Shown here piece after piece: positions 24,194 through 32,857 of a stretch of 34,169 nt of DNA; position 1 is the stretch's first letter; each line of letters starts with the position of its first letter. The position numbers and the translations under genes were made by a program. Under the pieces are notes generated by a model, which did not search any database, was not told the origin of the DNA, and saw nothing but the letters and a program-made list of their open reading frames with translations. Location of the stretch: positions 1 to 34,169 of IMG/VR virus record IMGVR_UViG_3300007540_000043. One strand, 5' to 3'. The DNA is from a virus.

Positions 24194-26950
24194 TTATTTT
24201 TTATCATTTTTGCTATTTTTAAAATCATATTTGTTTTTATTTTCTCTTGCTATTTGAAGTTGTTTGTCAGCAATTTCTCTCTTAGCGTTAAGCTCTTCTC
24301 TTTTAATTTGCAGTTTAGAATTTTCAGCGCTATTTTTTATAGATGCTTGTTCTCTTTTAAAATTAAAGTCTTCACGTCTTTCATTACTACTTCTAATATC
24401 TTTCATTGCATCTTGATAATCACTTACTTTATTTTCATTAATGTCAACTGTAGCTCCATAACCAGCAGCTCTAATTTCAGCAACTGTAATATCTTTCTGA
24501 CGTTCTTTTTCATTTTCATCTAACTCACTTTGCAATTTCATTTGATATTCTTCAGTTCTTGCTTGTAATTCTTTTTCTTGCATTTCTCTTTGCTGCTGCA
24601 TTTCTTGTTCTCTTAATTCACTTTGTTTAGTTTCAGCATCTTTAAGTATGTCAGTTACTTCAGCAACAGAATGAGATTTAATAATATTACCTAAATCGTA
24701 AATACTAGCACCTGAAGTATTATTTTGCATTGCTAATTGCTTTAGTTGTTCTAAAGTTTGTCTATGATTTGTTTTAGTTGTAGCAAAAACATTAAAGTCT
24801 CTTAATAGTAAATCGGTACCATTCATTGTAAAATTTACTTTTTCTGCTTCACTGCTTGTATATGATAATCTTATGCTTGGATTTTTGCTGTGATAGTATT
24901 GAGATAAATCAGTACGCATTTGATGAACTCTTGGCATTAAATGATCGCAATGTTGAGTAAAGTAAACTTCAGTTTGAGCGTAGGATTGATTTAAAGCTTG
25001 GGTTATACCAGTAGCAGTTTCTTGAGCAATTGGAGCACCTAATCTTTGAGGATTAATACCTATTGATTCAAATGCTTGTTGCTTAAAATAATTAGCTAAT
25101 TGTATTCTAGACATTAATCTACCAGTTTGCTCCATATTAAGAGTTTGATAATGATTAAAGTTTGTAGCATTTTCAGTGTTTGTTATAGATGTATCTAAAG
25201 GTAACATTTGAAAATCTTTCATTGCAACAAATGCTTTACTATAATTACCCTTACCCCAATCTTCTCCCATTGAATGTCTAGGTAAAGCATTCTGATCAAA
25301 CATTATAATTGTACCTAATTCATCAACAAGTATATCTGCAATTTGATTGTTTACCATGTTATAACCAATCTGAAATGATTTCATTAAATCAATTAATGAT
25401 GTAGATCTAGTATTACGATCAGAAAATACTCTGCCTTCAACGGGTAATTTACAACCATATAAAGTTGAATCACCTTTAAACTGAAAAGGTATTCTTCCTG
25501 GATGTGCCTTATTTATACCTAAATATATAGGGCTTATATTATCTGAGGCTTCGGTGCGCCATGTCATTGGTAAGTTAGGACCTAACTTAACACCACCCCA
25601 TGTTTCATTAATCCATATCCAATCTATATGTTCACCATATAAAAGATTTTCTTTATTTTTATTTTTAAACAATGATGTATCATAAATTGGTTTTTCAGTA
25701 ATAATATATGTTTCATCTATAATTTCTTGAAATACTTCACCATCTTCTGTTATTTTTACTAAATGTCCTACTTTACGTTGAGTTTTCCAATATATAGTTG
25801 ATACCCTCATTAAAGAACTTTCTCCCCACGTTGGTAAATCTTCTCCTTCATTAAGAATTTTATTTAAAATATCATCACCTAAAGTTTTACCATGTTGTGT
25901 ATTACTCATAAACTGTCTGTAAGACAAACTTGGTGAATCAGTATTCCAACTATGTGATTTGGTAGCATCATAGTATGCTCCATCATTTTGATAACCATTT
26001 AATTGATATTGAGCTCCTGATTTAGGATGTATTTCTTGAAGTGAACGTAATTGTTTTTCATCCATTAAATAACCATACTTATCTATAACATCAGCAACCG
26101 TCATTAAATCAAGTTTACCTACATAATTTGATTCTGATATATATCTTGTATCCGGAGATTTATGATAAAATGTAAGTACGGGATTCCACAATTCAACATC
26201 ATAATCATCTTCCATCATTCTAAAATGCCAAAATTCTCTATCTGTAATAAGCATATCACGAAAACCTCTTTCTTCTAACTCAGCCATTTTAAATCTTTCT
26301 TCATCAACTGTAGTTTGATGTGTGGCCCATTCTTCAACTAAAGATCTATAATCTTTAGAGAAAAATTCTTCAATTTCAGGAAGAGTTTTTAAATTTTCAG
26401 GAGCAAGTCTTTTTTGAATTTCAGGATCTTCCATGTCAGCACCCATTTCTAACATGTTAAGAATCATTTTATTAGCCGCATCAGCTAATAAATTTTCTTC
26501 TATTTGTGTTCTTTTTTGCTCAAGCATTTCATTATAAGATAAATCATCTACAGCTCTAAATTGAACTTTAGAATATCTTTTAGAAAATTCTCCTGATAAT
26601 ACATTTATTACACTTGGAATAATAGGATAGAATTTAAGCTCTAAAGCTGATTCATCTTCTTTAGTTAATACATCAACTAAATCTTTATATTCATTATCTT
26701 CTTCAACTATATAATCTGTTTTATCTATAATACCTTTTGCAAGTTTATAGTTTTTTAACATTTTTCTTGAATTTTGTTTTAAGAAATTCATACCTTGAAC
26801 TTCTAACCAATCCAAATTCCAAGCAGCCCAATTAGCATCTTTTTTTTTAGCGGAAATAAACTGTATGGGTTGGGTTAAACTGTTGCTAGCACTATAACTA
26901 CTTTCGGCTTTAGCACCATTTTTTAATTGCATTGCATTAAATACTTTCAT
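24194..26950 (-). CDS. Portal protein (918 aa)
   Basis: The gene follows the terminase with two bases between stop and start, and its length fits the long portals of crAss-like phages. Residues 1-250 contain wing-like helices and charged segments; the core has strand-rich blocks such as VELWNPVLTFYHKSPDTRYI and WIWINETWGGVKLGPNLPMT. About residues 520-700 are helical (LIDLMKSFQIGYNMVNNQIA, ANYFKQQAFESIGINPQRLG), corresponding to portal stem and crown. The final 150 residues are a long Gln/Glu/Lys coiled coil (LREQEMQQQREMQEKELQAR) that may project into the capsid. The portal ring forms the DNA entry channel at one capsid vertex and docks the terminase. Confidence 0.85.
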   Translation of the reverse strand: MKVFNAMQLKNGAKAESSYSASNSLTQPIQFISAKKKDANWAAWNLDWLEVQGMNFLKQNSRKMLKNYKLAKGIIDKTDYIVEEDNEYKDLVDVLTKEDESALELKFYPIIPSVINVLSGEFSKRYSKVQFRAVDDLSYNEMLEQKRTQIEENLLADAANKMILNMLEMGADMEDPEIQKRLAPENLKTLPEIEEFFSKDYRSLVEEWATHQTTVDEERFKMAELEERGFRDMLITDREFWHFRMMEDDYDVELWNPVLTFYHKSPDTRYISESNYVGKLDLMTVADVIDKYGYLMDEKQLRSLQEIHPKSGAQYQLNGYQNDGAYYDATKSHSWNTDSPSLSYRQFMSNTQHGKTLGDDILNKILNEGEDLPTWGESSLMRVSTIYWKTQRKVGHLVKITEDGEVFQEIIDETYIITEKPIYDTSLFKNKNKENLLYGEHIDWIWINETWGGVKLGPNLPMTWRTEASDNISPIYLGINKAHPGRIPFQFKGDSTLYGCKLPVEGRVFSDRNTRSTSLIDLMKSFQIGYNMVNNQIADILVDELGTIIMFDQNALPRHSMGEDWGKGNYSKAFVAMKDFQMLPLDTSITNTENATNFNHYQTLNMEQTGRLMSRIQLANYFKQQAFESIGINPQRLGAPIAQETATGITQALNQSYAQTEVYFTQHCDHLMPRVHQMRTDLSQYYHSKNPSIRLSYTSSEAEKVNFTMNGTDLLLRDFNVFATTKTNHRQTLEQLKQLAMQNNTSGASIYDLGNIIKSHSVAEVTDILKDAETKQSELREQEMQQQREMQEKELQARTEEYQMKLQSELDENEKERQKDITVAEIRAAGYGATVDINENKVSDYQDAMKDIRSSNERREDFNFKREQASIKNSAENSKLQIKREELNAKREIADKQLQIARENKNKYDFKNSKNDKK

Positions 26951-26952
26951 AC

Positions 26953-29139
26953 TTATCTAAAATTTTTATATGCTGATCTTTTGATCTTCAGACCACCAAT
27001 TGCAGTTTTTCTTTTTCCTATATTACTAAACGGACTATACTTTAATTTATACAAATTTTTTGACTTATCCAAGTTATTATCGTCAGATTCAGTTCTTTTT
27101 AAATAACCTCTGTTTGATTGTTGTATTCTAACAAAAGCAATTAATGCAGAAAAAGCAACAAGTCTATCTACGTTTAACCCAGGATAATAAGCTAACATTT
27201 CCGTAAGTAACATTTTATCAGGTATTCTTTCAATACCTAAAGTTGTACTTAAAATATTACCATCAACATCTGTTTCTTCATCTATTTCTTCTCTTAAAAA
27301 TTCAATTGCATAAGAAATAAGATGTTGTTTAAATAAAGTTCCTGTATTTTTCCAACCATATTCTTGATATACAGTTTTGTTTGAGCCAAGATCTTTTAGA
27401 AAAAGAATTTGTTGTTTTGGTACAAGATATTTTTGCTTTCTTTTAGCAATCATGTGTTGTATAAATAATGAAATATTATTTTCAACAAGAGTCCACGCAT
27501 TAAACCATTCAATAATTAATTCTAATTGTTCATGTGTTTTATTAATATCATCATATCTACCGCACCAAGCAGCTACAATTTTATCACCTTCAATAAAGCG
27601 TTCTAAGCCATTAGAAGTTTCTCTAGTAACCTCAACACTATTCTTATAGACAAAGATTGAACAGAGAGAGTCTGAGGTAGTTGTTTTACCTTCTGATACG
27701 GGATCCACAGATGCATAATAAGCTCCAAATCCAGGATTAGCTACGGGTCTTTCCCATACAACAAGACATCCTGTTTTGTCTTGCATTTTTTTATCTACTG
27801 GAAATTTATTAATTGGTAATTTATTAGAGCGTTTTACATTAATACTTTCATTAGTTCTTTCAAGTTCTATATGCTCAAAAGCATATTCTTTATCTTCAAT
27901 TTTTTTAAGTTGTTTGGATATAATACCTTGAGGAAATAAAGATTCATTTCTATAAGCAAATGCTTCTGCTATGTTAGTAGGTTTTTGTGATATACGTAAT
28001 TGATATTGTTCAGCATTAAGTTCTGATTTCCATCTTTTTCTTTCTAAAGCAATTGCTTCTAACGCATCTTCAATTAATGAGTTGCCATATTTATCTATAT
28101 GTGGAGGCATTGACCATTGTTCAGGTATAAATAAACCTGAAATACCAATAGTTCCATCTTTATCTAAAAGGTTGGTTTTTACAGGGTAAATATCATTGTT
28201 AATTGGATTCATTACCATATCTTTCAATGGTTCACATTGATTTAAATCCCCCACAGATCCTGCTGCAATAAACATACCTGTTGTAATCATACCCGAAGAC
28301 ATTGCTGGACGCAAGTATTCATATGTCTGCATCATCTTAGGTGCAATACCAGCTTCTTCATGAAAGAAATAAGTTGTTGGTCCTCCTACACCGGCTGTTG
28401 CATTTTTTTCAAAAGATGCACCCTGTATTTTAGATTTTAATCCTCTTGATGTTTTTCTATTACCTATTTTAACTTCAATTTGTTGTTGCCATAGTAAAAC
28501 TTTTTCTGGATTACTTGGTCTATACCAGGCAGTATGTTCATTAAGAAATGTTTTATATTCATCTAAGAACTTCCAAGATCCTTTATCATTAATGTAATCT
28601 TTTAATGAAGCTCCTATTTTACATGTACTACCTTCTTCAAACCAATAAGTATTAATAAGCTTACCCATGTGAAAATATGAAGAAGCTATTTGACGTTTTT
28701 TTAATATAGCTGAATGTTTGTAATGTAACTCTGCTAATAACTCATATAAAGCCATATGATACTGAGCATCACGTACTTTAGCAAAACCATACTTTTTTTC
28801 TTCTTTATCATAAATAGGTAAAAAGTTTAACCACATATAATAATCACGGGTTAAATACCAAGTAAGGGGTCCATCTTTGTAAATGACCCCTTCTCTGCAT
28901 TTATCTTTTTCTTCATTCCAATATATAATAAAATCTTTAGATCTAAATGGAGCTAAACAATAAACACCTTCATTATTAAATCTTCTTGCTTGTAGATTAA
29001 ATAACTTTGACATTTCTGTAAATTGATATTCTCCAGGCTCTTTAAAAATTGATTTTATAAACGTAATAAAATCTTCTTGTGTTTCAAACTCTGTTGATAC
29101 CCATTCACCATTATCATACGTTGGAATAATTTTAAACAT
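26953..29139 (-). CDS. terL: Terminase large subunit (728 aa)
   Basis: The packaging motor: an N-terminal ATPase and a C-terminal RNase H-like nuclease. Near residue 150 the segment KKRQIASSYFHMGKLI fits the degenerate adenine-binding/Walker A region of crAss-like terminases. Near residue 260, TTYFFHEEAG fits Walker B with its catalytic Glu. Near residue 476, GAYYASVDPVSEG carries the first nuclease Asp, and near 658, LNVDRLVAFSALIAF fits the last nuclease Asp and helix. The start ATG overlaps the stop of the GroES-like gene (TAATG at 29141-29137), and the portal follows directly. The C-terminal 60 residues are basic, possibly for DNA or portal contact. Confidence 0.88.
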   Translation of the reverse strand: MFKIIPTYDNGEWVSTEFETQEDFITFIKSIFKEPGEYQFTEMSKLFNLQARRFNNEGVYCLAPFRSKDFIIYWNEEKDKCREGVIYKDGPLTWYLTRDYYMWLNFLPIYDKEEKKYGFAKVRDAQYHMALYELLAELHYKHSAILKKRQIASSYFHMGKLINTYWFEEGSTCKIGASLKDYINDKGSWKFLDEYKTFLNEHTAWYRPSNPEKVLLWQQQIEVKIGNRKTSRGLKSKIQGASFEKNATAGVGGPTTYFFHEEAGIAPKMMQTYEYLRPAMSSGMITTGMFIAAGSVGDLNQCEPLKDMVMNPINNDIYPVKTNLLDKDGTIGISGLFIPEQWSMPPHIDKYGNSLIEDALEAIALERKRWKSELNAEQYQLRISQKPTNIAEAFAYRNESLFPQGIISKQLKKIEDKEYAFEHIELERTNESINVKRSNKLPINKFPVDKKMQDKTGCLVVWERPVANPGFGAYYASVDPVSEGKTTTSDSLCSIFVYKNSVEVTRETSNGLERFIEGDKIVAAWCGRYDDINKTHEQLELIIEWFNAWTLVENNISLFIQHMIAKRKQKYLVPKQQILFLKDLGSNKTVYQEYGWKNTGTLFKQHLISYAIEFLREEIDEETDVDGNILSTTLGIERIPDKMLLTEMLAYYPGLNVDRLVAFSALIAFVRIQQSNRGYLKRTESDDNNLDKSKNLYKLKYSPFSNIGKRKTAIGGLKIKRSAYKNFR

Positions 29140-29429
29140 TAAGCTTCTTCTATTACGGCAAAAACATCACCTATATTAATTAATAAGTGTTTTTCACCGT
29201 TATGTTTCATTTGAGTTGGTACACAAAAATCAGCATATTGTATAGTATCTCCTACTTTAATTTCTCCCGCTTCCATTACATCTTTACCTACAGCTATAAC
29301 AATTCCTTTATATTCTTTTTCTAAAGCCATATCAGGAATTATAATGTTTGTACCCGGCACAAATTTACTTTGCTCTGCTGTTTTTATTAAAACTTTCTTT
29401 CCTATTGGTTTTACTATTAATTTTTTCAT
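29139..29429 (-). CDS. GroES-like co-chaperonin (Cpn10 fold, 96 aa)
   Basis: Length and pattern follow GroES: an initial strand KKLIVKPIGKKVLIKTAEQ, a mobile-loop region SKFVPGTNIIIPD, then KEYKGIVIAVGKDV, the KVGDTIQYADF strand, and a final GDVFAVIEE strand. GroES caps the GroEL chamber; phage-encoded versions such as T4 gp31 adapt the host GroEL to fold the capsid protein. No GroEL gene is in the window, so it would work with the host GroEL. Placement just ahead of terminase, portal and capsid fits a role in capsid folding. The usual GGI of the loop is replaced by a GTNIII sequence. Confidence 0.85.
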   Translation of the reverse strand: MKKLIVKPIGKKVLIKTAEQSKFVPGTNIIIPDMALEKEYKGIVIAVGKDVMEAGEIKVGDTIQYADFCVPTQMKHNGEKHLLINIGDVFAVIEEA

Positions 29430-29508
29430 CTTTATTATTTTTTAATTTATCATTAAATACAAAATCATCCCAGTAACAAAATACCCAGTTATCTTTTTTT
29501 TCTAACAT
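29365..29508 (-). CDS. Possible small protein (47 aa) overlapping the GroES-like gene
   Basis: An ORF starts one base after the TAA of the 172-aa gene (TAA-A-ATG) and fills the 80-base gap upstream of the GroES-like gene, then runs 65 bases into it in another frame. Residues 1-20 are aromatic and acidic (DNWVFCYWDDFVF), the rest is Lys/Asn-rich, partly an effect of the overlap. The close tiling supports translation; the low-complexity end argues for caution. It might be only a leader that couples translation into the GroES-like gene. Confidence 0.4.
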   Translation of the reverse strand: MLEKKDNWVFCYWDDFVFNDKLKNNKDEKINSKTNRKESFNKNSRAK

Positions 29509-29509
29509 T

Positions 29510-30028
29510 TTAAATTTGATCATAAGCTAATCCAGCGCCACCTCTTACTGAACTTTGTTGTTCTTGTTGCATATCATTAAAAGCTCCTTTATAAGAGTTA
29601 CGTATTTGTTCAAATTTAGCTGCTGCATTTACCATAGAATTAATGTTACCATCTCTACCATGCTCAATAGCTGTAGTTTCCATATATCTAGCTAATCTAT
29701 CAAGCATAGATTTAATTCCTTTGTATGCTCTATAAGTTGGCGTTTCATAAAGCTTAATACACATTTCCATTGAGTATCTAATTTTAGCATCTTCTGGAGA
29801 TTCTTCTAATCCTATTTGCTCTATAATTAAATCTTCTTTTTCATGTTCAGGTACATTAAAAAATGGGTTTAAATCTGGATTAGGGCAACTCATATAAAAT
29901 AAGTATTGATATATTGACATATAAGTATTAGGATAATCTTGCATTAAATCTTTTAAAAATGTTAAAGTATAGCAATGTTCTGTTGGTATTACTTTACCGT
30001 TTTGTATGTCAAATAACTTTACTATCAT
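29510..30028 (-). CDS. Conserved terminase-adjacent protein (172 aa), possible small terminase
   Basis: A helical protein with SPEDAKIRYSMEMCIKLYE, RAYKGIKSMLDRLARYMETT and, near the C-terminus, AAKFEQIRNSYKGAFNDMQQ. It overlaps the nuclease gene upstream by ATGA, and with the GroES-like gene it lies between that nuclease and the large terminase. Similar proteins sit at this position in related phages. By position and helix content it could be the small terminase subunit, which binds DNA and hands it to the large subunit, but I see no clear helix-turn-helix, so this remains a suggestion. Confidence 0.6.
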   Translation of the reverse strand: MIVKLFDIQNGKVIPTEHCYTLTFLKDLMQDYPNTYMSIYQYLFYMSCPNPDLNPFFNVPEHEKEDLIIEQIGLEESPEDAKIRYSMEMCIKLYETPTYRAYKGIKSMLDRLARYMETTAIEHGRDGNINSMVNAAAKFEQIRNSYKGAFNDMQQEQQSSVRGGAGLAYDQI

Positions 30029-30840
30029 TTTTTATGATCTTTAAACCACATTATAAGATTATTAACTTCATCTTTTAAATACGGTACATTATACATTTTA
30101 ATTTTTTCTATCATAGGTTCTCCGTTTTCTATTTTAGAAATAGGATAACCATGAGCATCTTCACCTACAGTTTGAAATTTAACATGTTGAACTACAAGCT
30201 TTCCTATTTTTAGTTTAGGGTTGTGCTTTTTAATAATATACGCATAAATACTGAGTTGTAAGTTATAATGATTTAAATTACAATCATCTAAATTATTTAC
30301 AGGTTTAAACATTTTAGAAGTAATACCTTCCCAATTAGTAAATCCTTTTTCTTTAATTTCTTTGTTTGTTTTGTAATCTGTAATGTTTATTTCACCATTA
30401 ACAACTTCAACTAAGTCAGCTTGACCGCAAATACCTAAAGACTTTAAGTATACAAAATGTTCTGGATATACACCATCTTTTAGTTTTTGATCAGGTGCTG
30501 TTTTAACACCATCCTCACTTACTAAAGGTTTTATGATAGGTAATTCAACACCTTCACGACCAATTGTTTGAAGATCAAGTAAATCTGATTCACGTTGATT
30601 GTGATACCAGTTACCTAAACCGATAGCTCTTTGAGTTTCAGATTCCCATGCAGCTAATATTTCTTTTTCAGTCATACCAAACCATTTAGAATTTTTATTC
30701 TTAGCTGATTTTTTAGCTTGACCTTTTGCATCAAATTTAGGTTTAAACATTCCTATAAAGGATGTTACACTTGTCCAATCTATTTGATCTTGGTCATTAC
30801 TTTCGTAAACGTGACCTTCTTCTTTAAATATTACACTCAT
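30025..30840 (-). CDS. PD-(D/E)XK nuclease, RecB/Cas4-like (271 aa)
   Basis: The signature elements of the RecB/Cas4-like branch are seen: a GLGNWYHNQRE helix (H80 and E84), GQAD (D142), and ITDYKTNK with D155 and K157 as the D-x-K pair. The family cuts DNA with a divalent metal, usually as an exonuclease. I start at 30840 (MSVIFKEEGHVYE) rather than at the upstream in-frame ATG at 30867, because a 28-codon ORF ends two bases before 30840. It lies just before the terminase cluster and may process DNA ends for recombination or packaging. The last residues overlap the next gene by ATGA. Confidence 0.82.
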   Translation of the reverse strand: MSVIFKEEGHVYESNDQDQIDWTSVTSFIGMFKPKFDAKGQAKKSAKNKNSKWFGMTEKEILAAWESETQRAIGLGNWYHNQRESDLLDLQTIGREGVELPIIKPLVSEDGVKTAPDQKLKDGVYPEHFVYLKSLGICGQADLVEVVNGEINITDYKTNKEIKEKGFTNWEGITSKMFKPVNNLDDCNLNHYNLQLSIYAYIIKKHNPKLKIGKLVVQHVKFQTVGEDAHGYPISKIENGEPMIEKIKMYNVPYLKDEVNNLIMWFKDHKK

Positions 30841-30842
30841 AT

Positions 30843-30929
30843 TTATGTTATTGTTGCGTACCACCAATAACCTTCTTGGTTAGTAATAATACTGGTTATT
30901 TTATCTTTGTATATGTAATTAATTTGCAT
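30843..30929 (-). CDS. Possible small protein (28 aa) between zinc protein and nuclease
   Basis: Its ATG overlaps the TAA of the zinc-protein gene (TAATG at 30931-30927), and its TAA lies two bases before the nuclease ATG at 30840. It therefore fills the gap exactly. The peptide is short, with an aromatic C-terminal part, EGYWWYATIT. Tight coupling at both ends, and the same TAATG junction used elsewhere in this genome, favour real translation, either as a peptide or as a coupling leader for the nuclease. Confidence 0.5.
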   Translation of the reverse strand: MQINYIYKDKITSIITNQEGYWWYATIT

Positions 30930-31228
30930 TATTTTAATTTTTCTTCTTGTTCTTCTGTTAATAAAGCTAACCATTTTTCTTTTGGACAAGCTGATGATGG
31001 GGATCTAACTTTAAATTTAAGACTGCATCCGCAATCACTACAACAAGGTTGTGTTCCAGGTGCAAAACAATTATCACCTTTATTATCAATAAATTCACAA
31101 CTATTACAAATATCCATTCTTGTAGTTGCCATAATTTCTATATGCTCTTTTTTAAAAATAGTATTAAAAGTTCCTTCATAGATCTTATCTATATTTTTAA
31201 TTGCATCAAGTATGTTTTTAATTTTCAT
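30929..31228 (-). CDS. Cys-rich zinc-binding protein, DUF6171-like (99 aa)
   Basis: I start at 31228 (MKIKNILDAIKNIDKIYEG), overlapping the IHF-like gene by 11 bases, because the longer version would extend further into that gene. The C-terminal half carries eight cysteines, C41 and C44 (CNSC), C54, C62, C63, C66 (CCSDC), C68 and C81 (ACPKEKW). This CxxC ... CxxCGC ... CP..KW pattern is the phage family I know as DUF6171. It is likely a zinc-ribbon protein; no function is established. It lies between the IHF-like gene and the nuclease. Confidence 0.7.
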   Translation of the reverse strand: MKIKNILDAIKNIDKIYEGTFNTIFKKEHIEIMATTRMDICNSCEFIDNKGDNCFAPGTQPCCSDCGCSLKFKVRSPSSACPKEKWLALLTEEQEEKLK

Positions 31229-31583
31229 TCTTTTTGGCTTTAAAGTTTTTTCTTTCTTCATGCAGCTCATTCATTTTTGTTTTTGCTTTTTCAAGCAATT
31301 CTAACTTTTCTATAACACCCAAATGTTTTTTATATCCATTAAAAGTATTTTTTTCAAGGTTACCTAAACAGCTTTTATTTTTTTTAATTGCGTTATCTAG
31401 CTTTTGTTTTCTTAATGTAAAAATACCCAAACCAAAAACAGATATGTTTGGGTATTCTACATTCGATAAACTGCTTCTTAGCTTGCTATAATAAAAAGCG
31501 ACAAAATCATCTACAACATCTTGATGAACTCCTACTTTATTAGCGATACCTGTTTTAAATTCTTTATAATGCTTTGGTCTCAA
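31218..31583 (-). CDS. IHF/HU-like DNA-binding protein (121 aa)
   Basis: The N-terminal 50 residues match the helical dimerisation part of the HU/IHF family (IANKVGVHQDVVDDFVAFYY, KLRSSLSNVEYPNISVFGLG), followed by GIFTLRKQKLDNAIKK in the beta-arm region. IHF-like proteins bend DNA; crAss-like phages commonly encode them near the structural module. The C-terminus after residue 85 is a charged helix, longer than in host HU. The start overlaps the end of the 123-aa gene by 20 bases, which suggests coupled translation. Possible roles are genome condensation, packaging or promoter architecture. Confidence 0.75.
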   Translation of the reverse strand: MRPKHYKEFKTGIANKVGVHQDVVDDFVAFYYSKLRSSLSNVEYPNISVFGLGIFTLRKQKLDNAIKKNKSCLGNLEKNTFNGYKKHLGVIEKLELLEKAKTKMNELHEERKNFKAKKNEN

Positions 31584-31935
31584 TACCTAATATTTTATAG
31601 TCTAACAATACAGTACCTTCTGTTTGAACATTTATTCCTGTATAGAGAGAGATTTTCTTTTTATTATTTCCAATCTTTATGATTAGATTTTTTTTGCTTG
31701 CTTTTGCAATTGAGTTACGAGCTGACTGAGGGCTTTTAAAAATACCCTTATCCGTTAAGTTATTGCAAAATACTGTAAGCTCAATTTCTTTTTGTTTAGC
31801 TAATTCAGCTAAGCACTTTAAATCAGCATTGCTAATTTGTAACTTATTAAAAAAACAATATGTAATTATTTGATATTCAATTATTTCATCAAGACTTACT
31901 TTTATTTTTTTATCTACTTTATTTACTAATGTCAT
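31564..31935 (-). CDS. Putative winged-helix DNA-binding protein (123 aa)
   Basis: Helices at residues 15-60 (LDEIIEYQIITYCFFNKLQI, DLKCLAELAKQKEIELTVFC) lead to GIFKSPQSARNSIAKASKKN, which looks like a recognition helix, and LIIKIGNNKKKISLYTG as a beta wing. This is the order of a winged helix-turn-helix. It lies directly before the IHF-like gene, with overlapping ends. I recall conserved small proteins at this position in related phages. A regulator of the late genes would be a natural guess, but the evidence is only the fold-like pattern. Confidence 0.55.
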   Translation of the reverse strand: MTLVNKVDKKIKVSLDEIIEYQIITYCFFNKLQISNADLKCLAELAKQKEIELTVFCNNLTDKGIFKSPQSARNSIAKASKKNLIIKIGNNKKKISLYTGINVQTEGTVLLDYKILGIETKAL

Positions 31936-31939
31936 ATTT

Positions 31940-32857
31940 TTATAATTTTAATAACATTTCAATTAATTTAGGATTAGGATAACAATCAAACTTATCTCTT
32001 CTAACATTAGTGTGTGTAAGTAATCCTTTAACTTTACCTTGATAAGCTTCTTGTTGAAATTCAAATGCTTTAGTTGGCCCGTATTTTTTAATCCATTGTA
32101 CTAAACCTACTCTTAAATCAATAGCATCTCTTTCACCAATGTGTCTTAAACATTTTTCTAATTCTTCAATTTGTTTGTTAGAATAATTATGCCAAGTAGT
32201 ATATCCTTTAAAAGGTTCTTTTAATTTGCATATTTGAGATATAGCTGCTTTCTGGCCAACGTATGTTTTTAATTCTTTACTCAAGTATCCAAAATTACAA
32301 AGCTCAATACCTACGGATTTTCTATTCATAATACCCGATCCGGTTTTACCTAAGTGCCAACCCTGACCTCCATCAGGAAAAGCTTGTAAAGTAACACCAT
32401 CATAAGTATCATCACCGTTAGTTATTTTTTGACCACCTAAAACAAACTCAGTTGCAATTTGACCGCGATTATCTCTACCCCAACTATCAATACACTTATA
32501 AGGATTTTCCCATCCAGCAGTGTGGTGAATAAAAACATATTCATTTTTAATAGGACCTTTAATGTATTCATGTTTAGGTAAATAATGTCTATGAATTATT
32601 TGATTATAATTAGTGGTGTAAAATTGACCCATAACATCAGTGTCTTCATCAATAGCATTTTTTTCTGAGTTTATTGTAAAAAGCAAAGACCATAAATTAT
32701 TATTAACTATACCATCAGGATTAGAGTTAACATTTAACTGATATTTAATAACTGCTTTTTTTGTTTTTGGTCCAAATACACCATCAGGATTAATACCTAA
32801 AAGTATTTGGAGTTTTTTAACGTCAGCTCCTTTAGAACCTTCTTTTAAAAACTCCAT
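31940..32857 (-). CDS. N-acetylmuramoyl-L-alanine amidase with peptidoglycan-binding domain (305 aa)
   Basis: An endolysin-type enzyme that cleaves the bond between muramic acid and the peptide stem. Residues 3-60 form a PG_binding_1 domain (GADVKKLQILLGINPDGVFG, then PKTKKAVIKYQL). The amidase_2 domain spans about 105-300, with the zinc-ligand and catalytic pattern HHT (H111/H112), GWHLG (H168), GIELCN (E185), and H282 and C292 in GLLTHTNVRRDKFDCYPNP. No signal peptide or membrane segment is seen and no holin is recognised in the window, so release to the periplasm needs another factor. Its ATG overlaps the stop of the coiled-coil gene (TAATG at 32859-32855). Confidence 0.9.
   Translation of the reverse strand: MEFLKEGSKGADVKKLQILLGINPDGVFGPKTKKAVIKYQLNVNSNPDGIVNNNLWSLLFTINSEKNAIDEDTDVMGQFYTTNYNQIIHRHYLPKHEYIKGPIKNEYVFIHHTAGWENPYKCIDSWGRDNRGQIATEFVLGGQKITNGDDTYDGVTLQAFPDGGQGWHLGKTGSGIMNRKSVGIELCNFGYLSKELKTYVGQKAAISQICKLKEPFKGYTTWHNYSNKQIEELEKCLRHIGERDAIDLRVGLVQWIKKYGPTKAFEFQQEAYQGKVKGLLTHTNVRRDKFDCYPNPKLIEMLLKL

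Noticed and set aside
24254-24523. Plus-strand ORF of 89 codons opposite the portal C-terminus
   Set aside because: A Phe/Ser/Ile-rich product is expected antisense to a Lys/Glu/Gln coiled coil.
30841-30867. Longer start for the PD-(D/E)XK nuclease
   Set aside because: It overlaps the 28-codon ORF that fits the gap exactly; the start at 30840 follows its stop by two bases.
31229-31270. Longer start for the zinc protein
   Set aside because: It would overlap the IHF-like gene by more than 50 bases; the start at 31228 gives a short overlap of 11 bases typical of this genome.
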